Shown here: positions 1-5,999 of the stretch, one piece after another | Numbering within the stretch: the first letter of the stretch is position 1 | Layout: every line of letters begins with the position of its first letter | Source of the DNA: DATDVD01 sp035290065 | Lineage (GTDB): Bacteria > Pseudomonadota > Gammaproteobacteria > Coxiellales > Coxiellaceae | NCBI GenBank assembly: GCA_035290065.1 | Contig: DATDVD010000064.1 | Coordinates: forward strand, 1 to 17,579 | Reading direction: 5' to 3' | DNA length: 17,579 bases | Made by a program: the position numbers and the translations under genes | Notes under the pieces: generated by a model | Seen by the model: only the letters and a program-made list of their open reading frames with translations | Databases searched by the model: none | What the model was told of the DNA's origin: nothing

Positions 1-717
1 GGGAGAGGAAGGATCGTAAAAAGGCTCTGTTCCCAGAGCGGCGAAACCTACTCCCGCAGCAGCGACAGCATCGGGGGATGTATTAATTCTCGCAGGCCTA
101 ACAGCCCCTATTCCAGCCATTGCCCGCGGTGGCGAAACAAGGGGAGTTCTGGCAGCTAAAGTAGCGGCTGAAGGAGAAAAAGCAGCGGCTGAAGAGGGGG
201 CTTCGCGACGGGGGACTGCTGGGTGGAAACCACTTAATACAGGCTGCTGTCCTAATCGCAGCTGGGAAATTCTTCGTAGATCTTCGGCACTAATACGACG
301 GTGTGGATGATGAGGAAGGAGAAAATCGTCTTCTCTATTTCCTCCCTCTCTCCCTTCTTCTCTGGGAGGCGACAATAGAGCAGCTCTTTGCTGAACCAAT
401 GTCCATGGTTGGGCAGAGTCAGCGAGGGCTTCTCTTGCTTCTCTTATCCAATCGGGAGTGGGAGCTCTTTGACGGGTGGATACCCCGGAGGCAGCCAAAG
501 CAACTCCAGCGGGAGCAGGCATGGCCCTGGGGGTTGCCAAGCCGCGAGCTAAAACAGGCGGAGGAAACATTCGAGGATGTCCGCTGGCTCCGCTTGATGC
601 TCCTGTACTGCGTCCACCGCCGGTACCACTGGATCCTCGTTCTTCGTCTGGCGAACGTTGGGGGGGAGGAGGAGAAAAAGGGAGTAATCGTTGAGGTTTG
701 TCTTCGTCGTTTTGCAT
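1..717 (-). CDS. Orphan Pro/Ala/Ser-rich protein, 3' end outside window
   Basis: On the minus strand a frame stays open for 239 codons from an ATG at 715-717 to the window edge, with stop codons just upstream in the same frame. The product is not recognised. The N-terminus (MQNDEDKPQRLLPF) is charged. It is followed by Pro-, Gly- and Ser-rich low-complexity sequence, a short probably helical stretch near residues 88-107 (PDWIREAREALAD), another near 150-160 (SAEDLRRISQLRLG), and a further Ala/Pro/Ser-rich tail. The motif PRAM occurs twice. No membrane segment or signal peptide is visible in this part. The Shine-Dalgarno is weak (a GAG about 8 nt before the ATG). Composition resembles the other orphan proteins in the window, and a PmrA-like direct repeat lies at 785-801. 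Long uninterrupted reading and similarity of style support a real gene; function is unknown and an effector role is only inference. Confidence 0.62.
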   Translation of the reverse strand, partial: MQNDEDKPQRLLPFSPPPPQRSPDEERGSSGTGGGRSTGASSGASGHPRMFPPPVLARGLATPRAMPAPAGVALAASGVSTRQRAPTPDWIREAREALADSAQPWTLVQQRAALLSPPREEGREGGNREDDFLLPHHPHRRISAEDLRRISQLRLGQQPVLSGFHPAVPRREAPSSAAAFSPSAATLAARTPLVSPPRAMAGIGAVRPARINTSPDAVAAAGVGFAALGTEPFYDPSSP

Positions 718-784
718 TATTGATACTCATTAACTCAGGGGGGACAATATAGCGAGGTTAATTTGAAGTTGGTAGTTTAAAATT

Positions 785-801
785 CTTAACACATCCTTAA
801 A
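785..801 (-). promoter_or_regulatory. PmrA-like direct repeat upstream of the left-edge orphan gene (imperfect)
   Basis: Read on the minus strand the site is TTTAAG-GATGT-GTTAAG. This fits the enterobacterial PmrA box YTTAAK-N5-YTTAAK at 11 of 12 defined positions. It ends 67 bp before the ATG at 717, a distance similar to the two perfect boxes in this window. The hexamer 10 bp downstream (TACCAA) is a poor -10. A better -10-like hexamer (TATATT on the minus strand, 746-751) lies further downstream and is not at the expected spacing. Operator function is tentative. Confidence 0.35.
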
Positions 802-889
802 CCTAACTGCAGACCTTTACTATTGCACCCTTTAGGTGAATCTATTAGTATCCAGGAACCTATTAACTTTCATGACAGGAATTCATGCA

Positions 890-2074
890 ATGAGTGAAAC
901 GTCTTTATTTACCTCTGAATCTGTGTCCGAAGGTCACCCGGATAAAGTGGCGGACCAAATCTCCGATGCTATTTTAGATGCTATTTTAGAACAAGATCCC
1001 GACGCGCGGGTAGCGTGTGAAACCTTGGTAAAAACGGGAATGGTACTGGTATCCGGGGAAGTGCGCACTCATGCATGGGTTGACGTCGAAGACATTGCTC
1101 GTCGGGTAGTGAAAGATATCGGCTATAACAGCTCTGAAATGGGGTTTGATTGGGAATCCTGTGCGGTATTAAATGCCATTGGTAAACAATCTCCCGACAT
1201 TGCCATGGGTGTGGATGAAAGCTCGGGTCATGAACAAGGGGCCGGTGACCAAGGATTAATGTTTGGTTATGCCAGCAATGAAACAGAAGTGTATATGCCA
1301 GCACCTATTTTTTATGCGCATCGTTTAATGCAACGCCAATCCTACGTTCGTAAAACGGGTATCGTGGATTTTCTACGCCCCGATGCTAAAAGCCAATTAA
1401 CCTTTATTTATAACGATAAAAATGAGCCTATTGGTATTGATGCGGTAGTCGTTTCTACTCAACACTCGGATAAAGCCGCGCAACCGCAAGTGCGTGAAGC
1501 CGTGATGGAAGAAATTATTAAGCCTGTGTTACCTTCCGAATGGTTACGCGACACTACGAAATATTTCATCAATCCCACTGGACAATTTATTATCGGTGGG
1601 CCCGTCGGAGATTGTGGTTTAACCGGTCGTAAAATTATTGTAGACACGTATGGCGGAATGGCGCGACACGGAGGCGGTGCTTTCTCCGGTAAAGATCCTT
1701 CTAAAGTAGATCGTTCTGCAGCCTATGCTGCGCGTTATGTGGCGAAAAATATTGTGGCAGCTGGTTTAGCAGATCGATGTGAAATTCAAGTGTCTTATGC
1801 TATTGGTATTGCAGAACCTACGTCTATTCGTGTAGAAACGTTTGGGACAGGCAAAATCAGTGATAACGAAATTATTTTCTACATTAAAGAACATTTTGAT
1901 TTGCGCCCCAAAGGCCTTATTACGATGTTAAATTTAAAACGACCCATTTATCGTCAAACAGCCGCCTATGGCCATTTTGGACGTACAGAACCTACCTTTA
2001 CGTGGGAAGCGTTGAACAAGGTAGATGCCATAAAAAAGTCCTTAACAAACGTTAAAGAAGCCGTCGCTGTTTAA
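890..2074 (+). CDS. metK: S-adenosylmethionine synthetase (methionine adenosyltransferase)
   Basis: Makes S-adenosylmethionine from methionine and ATP in the cytoplasm, releasing phosphate and diphosphate; the active form is usually a tetramer. The family signatures are all present, numbered from the start chosen here: SEGHPDK at 13-19 with ATP/Mg ligands H16, D18 and K19, GAGDQG at 117-122, and the glycine-rich GGGAFSGKDPSK loop at 261-272. Length is 394 residues against 384 in E. coli, and similarity runs end to end. The frame is open upstream to a GTG at 836, but that would add 18 residues the family lacks. The ATG at 890 begins MSETSLFTSE, just where the family starts, and has AGGA 9 nt before it. 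A weak -10 candidate (TACTAT, 818-823) lies upstream. The gene is followed after 10 bp by ahcY, so the two are probably co-transcribed. No SAM riboswitch was recognised in the 172-bp leader region. Confidence 0.97.
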   Translation: MSETSLFTSESVSEGHPDKVADQISDAILDAILEQDPDARVACETLVKTGMVLVSGEVRTHAWVDVEDIARRVVKDIGYNSSEMGFDWESCAVLNAIGKQSPDIAMGVDESSGHEQGAGDQGLMFGYASNETEVYMPAPIFYAHRLMQRQSYVRKTGIVDFLRPDAKSQLTFIYNDKNEPIGIDAVVVSTQHSDKAAQPQVREAVMEEIIKPVLPSEWLRDTTKYFINPTGQFIIGGPVGDCGLTGRKIIVDTYGGMARHGGGAFSGKDPSKVDRSAAYAARYVAKNIVAAGLADRCEIQVSYAIGIAEPTSIRVETFGTGKISDNEIIFYIKEHFDLRPKGLITMLNLKRPIYRQTAAYGHFGRTEPTFTWEALNKVDAIKKSLTNVKEAVAV

Positions 2075-2084
2075 AGGAGCCTTT

Positions 2085-3404
2085 ATGACCATCGCCTATG
2101 CCGAACCTGTCGCTCAATTACGCGATTATAAAGTGGCTGATATTTCATTAGCCGAATGGGGTCGAAAAGAAATTCGTATCGCCGAAAAAGAAATGCCGGG
2201 CTTAATGAGCTTGCGAGAAAAATACGCCCGCCTCCAACCGTTAAAAGGAGCGCGTATTACAGGCTGTTTGCATATGACGATTCAAACAGCGGTGTTGATG
2301 GAAACGTTGTTAGCATTAGGGGCTAGCGTGCGTTGGTCATCGTGCAATATTTTTTCGACGCAGGATCATGCCGCCGCTGCCATTGCGGCGCGAGGTATCC
2401 CGGTGTTCGCGTGGAAAGGGGAAACGGAAGAAGAATATATGCAGTGTATTCGCGACACGTTGCACGGACCGAACGGTTGGGTACCCAATTTATTATTAGA
2501 CGATGGTGGCGATTTAACAAAATTAGTGCACGAAGAATATCCCGAATTGTTGAGCGCTATTGTGGGTGTTTCTGAAGAAACCACCACGGGTGTTCATCGC
2601 TTATATGAAATGGCTGAAAAAAGCCTGCTAAAAATGCCCGCGATTAATGTGAACGATTCGGTAACGAAATCTAAATTTGATAACTTATACGGATGCCGCG
2701 AATCACTGGTCGATGCTTTAAAACGCGCTACCGATGTAATGATTGCCGGAAAAATTGCCGTGGTAGCCGGGTACGGCGATGTGGGCAAGGGATGTGTACA
2801 AGCGTTAAGAGGCTTAGGCGCTATTGTGTGGGTCACGGAAATTGATCCTATTTGTGCGTTGCAAGCCGCGATGGAAGGTTATCGAGTGGTCAGGATGGAT
2901 GAAGCGGCTTCTCAAGCAGATATTTTTGTAACGGCCACGGGTAATAAAGGCGTTGTAACATTAGATCATATGTTAGCGATGAAAGACGAAGCCATTGTGT
3001 GCAACATCGGTCACTTTGATTGCGAAATTGATGTGGCTGCCTTGGATCAGTATCCCTGGGAAAATATCAAGCCTCAAGTGGATCAAGTGATTTTTCCCGA
3101 CGGAAAGCGCATCACTCTGCTAGCGAAAGGACGTTTAGTGAATTTAGGATGTGCCACTGGCCATCCGAGTTTTGTGATGTCGAATTCTTTTACGAACCAA
3201 GTGCTCGCTCAAATAGAATTGTTTCAACACTGTGAACACTACGAAAATAAAGTCTATGTGTTACCTAAACATTTAGATGAAGAAGTCGCGCGATTGCATT
3301 TAGAAAAAGTGGGTGTACGATTGACGCAATTGACTTCAGAGCAAGCGGATTATTTAGGCGTAAAGGTGGCCGGGCCCTATAAGCGCGATGATTATCGTTA
3401 TTAA
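2085..3404 (+). CDS. ahcY: S-adenosyl-L-homocysteine hydrolase (adenosylhomocysteinase)
   Basis: Reversibly splits S-adenosylhomocysteine into adenosine and homocysteine in the cytoplasm using tightly bound NAD, relieving product inhibition of methyltransferases. The substrate-binding N-terminal domain carries CLHMTIQTAVLMETL (61-75) and the CNIFSTQDHAAAA segment (87-99). The Rossmann domain has the NAD fingerprint GYGDVGKG at 229-236. Later come NIGHFDCEID (307-316) and NLGCATGHPSFVMSNSF (353-369). The C-terminus KRDDYRY matches the conserved Lys/Tyr tail that reaches the neighbouring subunit's NAD site. Length (439) is normal. The start codon has a strong AAGGAG 6 nt upstream, overlapping the end of metK, and the pairing reconstructs the activated methyl cycle. 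The gene ends only 7 bp from the convergent methyltransferase gene, with no clear intrinsic terminator between them. Confidence 0.97.
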   Translation: MTIAYAEPVAQLRDYKVADISLAEWGRKEIRIAEKEMPGLMSLREKYARLQPLKGARITGCLHMTIQTAVLMETLLALGASVRWSSCNIFSTQDHAAAAIAARGIPVFAWKGETEEEYMQCIRDTLHGPNGWVPNLLLDDGGDLTKLVHEEYPELLSAIVGVSEETTTGVHRLYEMAEKSLLKMPAINVNDSVTKSKFDNLYGCRESLVDALKRATDVMIAGKIAVVAGYGDVGKGCVQALRGLGAIVWVTEIDPICALQAAMEGYRVVRMDEAASQADIFVTATGNKGVVTLDHMLAMKDEAIVCNIGHFDCEIDVAALDQYPWENIKPQVDQVIFPDGKRITLLAKGRLVNLGCATGHPSFVMSNSFTNQVLAQIELFQHCEHYENKVYVLPKHLDEEVARLHLEKVGVRLTQLTSEQADYLGVKVAGPYKRDDYRY

Positions 3405-3411
3405 ATCATCC

Positions 3412-4296
3412 CTATCCTTCCTTTTTAGCCACGGCAATTAGTGTATCTGTTTGATCAATTTGGCACAGCATCGCTTGATACGCCTCGTGCAAAGCCGGTG
3501 TTTCAAGATGTGCCCAGTGGGCATGTCCCCCGGGTTGATGATAACGCAACCAATACAAATGATTGCTTAATCCATACCGCTGAAAACCTTCCAAATGAAT
3601 CGTGTGAAAAGGTTGGGTTTGAACCATGGTGTGCAAGCTTTCGCGCGTATGCAAAATTAAATGCTCGCTCCAAAACGTAAACTGCTTAAATGCTTCCAAG
3701 TCCATCGTTTTCAATAGAAAATCATTCGCGTGAGGTACTTCGATAATCAATGTGCCGCCCGCTGTTAAGCGGTCATATAGCTGTTTTAATATTTCTATAG
3801 GATCCGTTAAATGTTCAAACACATGAAAAAGTGTGATGACTTCCATGCTATTGAGGGGAATAGAAGACATATCTTCATACACCGCTATACCGCGTGCTTG
3901 CATAGCCTCGCGATGAATTTTATTGGGTTCAACAGCGAGCGCTTTTTTACAATCCTTGTTTAAAAGATCAATAATTTCACCATTGCCCGTTCCAAAATCC
4001 AGCCATACTTTGCCTGCAATCTCGTGTTTAAATTGTTTAGCACGACGCCCGGCATCTGAATTGCGCAATATTTTTCGTTCCCCTAACGGGGAAGCGATAG
4101 TGCGATAACTGCCTTCAAGGGTATTAGATTTGTTTTGATAATAGTGCTGAGGATTTTCTTTTTTCTCTTCCAGAAAAATAACCCCGCTTTTTTGACAGCG
4201 ATAGACGGGCAAATTTTCAACATCGCGTGTGCGAGGAAAAATTTCAGCGACAGAGCTTCCATCAATAATATTCAGTTGTTCTAATAAATGTTTCAT
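3412..4296 (-). CDS. Class I SAM-dependent methyltransferase, substrate unknown
   Basis: A 294-residue Rossmann-fold methyltransferase of the Methyltransf_23/UbiG-like type. Motif I is LDFGTGNG (99-106), an acidic residue at the end of strand 2 (AVEP, E123) should bind the SAM ribose, and LFHVFEHLTDP (156-166) is the usual post-motif segment. LTAGGTLIIEVPH (177-189) is the family's strand 5 region. Residues 1-95 form an extra N-terminal part with one Cys (YRCQKSGVIFL), similar in style to the small N-terminal domains of C- or O-methyltransferases acting on sugars or surface glycans, but lacking the full set of zinc-binding Cys. The ATG has AGG 6 nt upstream and lies 15 bp after the preceding minus-strand gene, so it is probably the last gene of the trpS group. 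It converges on ahcY, which recycles its by-product. Substrate cannot be told from sequence. Confidence 0.85.
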   Translation of the reverse strand: MKHLLEQLNIIDGSSVAEIFPRTRDVENLPVYRCQKSGVIFLEEKKENPQHYYQNKSNTLEGSYRTIASPLGERKILRNSDAGRRAKQFKHEIAGKVWLDFGTGNGEIIDLLNKDCKKALAVEPNKIHREAMQARGIAVYEDMSSIPLNSMEVITLFHVFEHLTDPIEILKQLYDRLTAGGTLIIEVPHANDFLLKTMDLEAFKQFTFWSEHLILHTRESLHTMVQTQPFHTIHLEGFQRYGLSNHLYWLRYHQPGGHAHWAHLETPALHEAYQAMLCQIDQTDTLIAVAKKEG

Positions 4297-4311
4297 TCAT
4301 GGCCTGCTTAA

Positions 4312-4869
4312 TTAAAGTTCAATGCGTTGTTCACCATTCGGGCCCTGGACGACTCTAGCATCAGTGCCAGGGGGAAGTGCGATGGGTGGATATTCTGCCG
4401 CCTTCAGCAGCGCTGCTGGTTGGGCCTGACTCGCTAAATGAACGGCGGTAGGGCTAGAAGGAGAACCCCTTCTATGTCGATTGCTTTCTGCGGGAAGCCC
4501 ATGCGGTAATACACCGGCTCCCAACGCAGTGGCAGACGTAATGGAGTTCATGGAATGAGGATGAGAGGCTGTTTCGCCCGGCTTTCTAAAACCCAGTATT
4601 CGCCGAATCCCCTCTCTCACATGAATATCTTCAATGGTAGCAATCACTCCTCCCAGACAAATCAAAGCGCCCACTATTCCGCAGATAATCAACGTAATGG
4701 CGGATTGAGTCGTATGAATATCAATGTCTTCCGCTACCGCATGCAAGCCACCAAAAAGCCCACTGGTGCCCCCTATTCCTGCCAATAGTAAAAACAAACT
4801 AAAGCACAGGAGGAATGTCCAAATCCCCAGCTGGGTTCGATACGCGATTTTATCAGGATCTGCCGCCAT
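4312..4869 (-). CDS. Orphan two-TM membrane protein with Pro/Ser-rich tail
   Basis: Not recognised. The 185-residue product starts MAADPDKIAYRTQ and has two hydrophobic helices at about 14-36 and 55-79, joined by a short loop with acidic and Gly residues (TSGLFGGLHAVAEDIDIH). A helical basic segment (DIHVREGIRRILGF, 81-94) follows. The rest (95-185) is low-complexity Pro/Ser/Ala sequence with the short basic patch RHRR. Because the positively charged segment follows helix 2 and the N-terminus is short, both termini may be cytoplasmic; this is inference. The ATG has a strong AGGGGA 7 nt upstream. The gene lies 20 bp after trpS and 15 bp before the methyltransferase, so it is almost certainly in that transcription unit. 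Its plan, a membrane hairpin plus an Ala/Pro-rich soluble region, recalls the 814-residue orphan upstream, but no clear homology was found by eye. Confidence 0.75.
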   Translation of the reverse strand: MAADPDKIAYRTQLGIWTFLLCFSLFLLLAGIGGTSGLFGGLHAVAEDIDIHTTQSAITLIICGIVGALICLGGVIATIEDIHVREGIRRILGFRKPGETASHPHSMNSITSATALGAGVLPHGLPAESNRHRRGSPSSPTAVHLASQAQPAALLKAAEYPPIALPPGTDARVVQGPNGEQRIEL

Positions 4870-4889
4870 ACAATTTCCCCTGATTCAGT

Positions 4890-5951
4890 TTAAAAAATTT
4901 GCCGAATAGCTTCCTTGACTTCTCGCAGGGTTTCATTAGCCACGGCATTGGCTTTTTCGGCTCCCCGTGCTAACACACGCACTAATTCCGTCGAATCTTT
5001 CGCAAAATGCGCCCGGCGTTGTCGCATCGGTTCTAATAAATTATTGAGCACTTCGACTAATTTTTTCTTGCAATCAACATCCCCAATGTGGCCTTGGCGG
5101 TATTTTTCTTTGGCTTCTTGTACCCAGGGTTTATCAGTATTAAAGGTATCGTGAAAAATCCACAGAGGATTATTCTCAACCGTACCCGGATCGGTGGCTT
5201 TTAACCGTTTGGGATCGGTATACATGCCCATTACTTTTTGGCGCACCGTATCGGCGTCATCGCTTAAAAGAATCGCATTATTAAGCGATTTACTCATTTT
5301 TAATAAGGCGCCATGAGGACCTGGCCCGTGAGTGCCCACTAAACGGTTTACACGCCCGATCAGGGGCTTAATCATCGGAAATAAACCGTTATTCGAGAGA
5401 GGTTGATCCTCGTCGATAGAGGGATCGACACCACAATAGAGTTGATTAAATTTGCGTGCCACTTCACGTGTCATTTCTAAGTGCGGCAATTGATCTTCAC
5501 CCACCGGCACTAATTCTGCTTTAAAACTTAAAATATCGGCGACTTGAAGGACGGGATACAATAAAAAGCCGAATGAATAATTATCGCCTAAGGCTTTGTC
5601 ACGAATTTCATCTTTGATGGTAGGGTTTCGCATGACGCGTGGAAAAGGCAGCAGCATGCTGAAATACGTCGCTAATTCAAAAATGGCCGGCACATCGGAT
5701 TCAACAAACAGGGTGCTTTTTACGGGATCAATACCAGCGGCTAAATAATCGAGCACAATATCCATTACACTTTGTCGAATAGCCTCAGGTTGATCAACGC
5801 GGGTGGTAAAGGCATGCGCATTAGCAATCACAAAAAAACAATCGTACTCGTCTTGCAATCGCACACGATTTTCAATGGAACCCACCCAATGACCTAAATG
5901 CAGTTTCCCCGTGGGCGTATCACCGGTAAGCAGACGTGGTTTCGGTTTCAT
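4890..5951 (-). CDS. trpS: Tryptophanyl-tRNA synthetase
   Basis: Class Ic aminoacyl-tRNA synthetase that charges tRNA-Trp in the cytoplasm, normally as a homodimer. The HIGH-type motif appears as TGDTPTGKLHLGHW (9-22, HLGH at 18-21) and the second ATP motif as KMSKS (218-222). Between them are YPVLQVADIL (132-141) and PVGEDQLPHLEMTREVARKFN (149-169), typical of TrpRS rather than TyrRS. Length (353) is normal. The TGDxPTGxLHLGH signature and the 30-residue segment before KMSKS (VNRLVGTHGPG) differ from the E. coli form (PSGELTIGN) and match the other bacterial TrpRS type. The ATG is preceded by TAGGA 7 nt away. It follows the 814-residue orphan by 48 bp and precedes the two-TM orphan by 20 bp, so it may be transcribed from the orphan's promoter, or from an internal one not identified here. 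Confidence 0.95.
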   Translation of the reverse strand: MKPKPRLLTGDTPTGKLHLGHWVGSIENRVRLQDEYDCFFVIANAHAFTTRVDQPEAIRQSVMDIVLDYLAAGIDPVKSTLFVESDVPAIFELATYFSMLLPFPRVMRNPTIKDEIRDKALGDNYSFGFLLYPVLQVADILSFKAELVPVGEDQLPHLEMTREVARKFNQLYCGVDPSIDEDQPLSNNGLFPMIKPLIGRVNRLVGTHGPGPHGALLKMSKSLNNAILLSDDADTVRQKVMGMYTDPKRLKATDPGTVENNPLWIFHDTFNTDKPWVQEAKEKYRQGHIGDVDCKKKLVEVLNNLLEPMRQRRAHFAKDSTELVRVLARGAEKANAVANETLREVKEAIRQIF

Positions 5952-5999
5952 GGCGTAATCCTACCATAAACCGTTGGTGAATGAAGTAGAGGATGGTGT

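Noticed and set aside
419..730. A 103-codon minus-strand frame starting at 730
   Set aside because: Its Ser/Arg/Cys-rich product ends at 419 while the overlapping frame from 717 stays open with a more natural composition.
303..752. A 149-codon plus-strand frame starting near 303
   Set aside because: It runs against the longer minus-strand frame open over 1-717, gives a Leu/Arg/Glu-rich product typical of an antisense reading of Pro/Ala/Ser-rich code, and has no Shine-Dalgarno.
836..889. GTG start for metK at 836
   Set aside because: It would add 18 residues without counterpart in the family; the ATG at 890 has a better Shine-Dalgarno and the expected N-terminus.
718..889. SAM or SAH riboswitch before metK-ahcY
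   Set aside because: No set of paired stems or conserved core resembling known SAM/SAH riboswitches could be recognised in the short leader.
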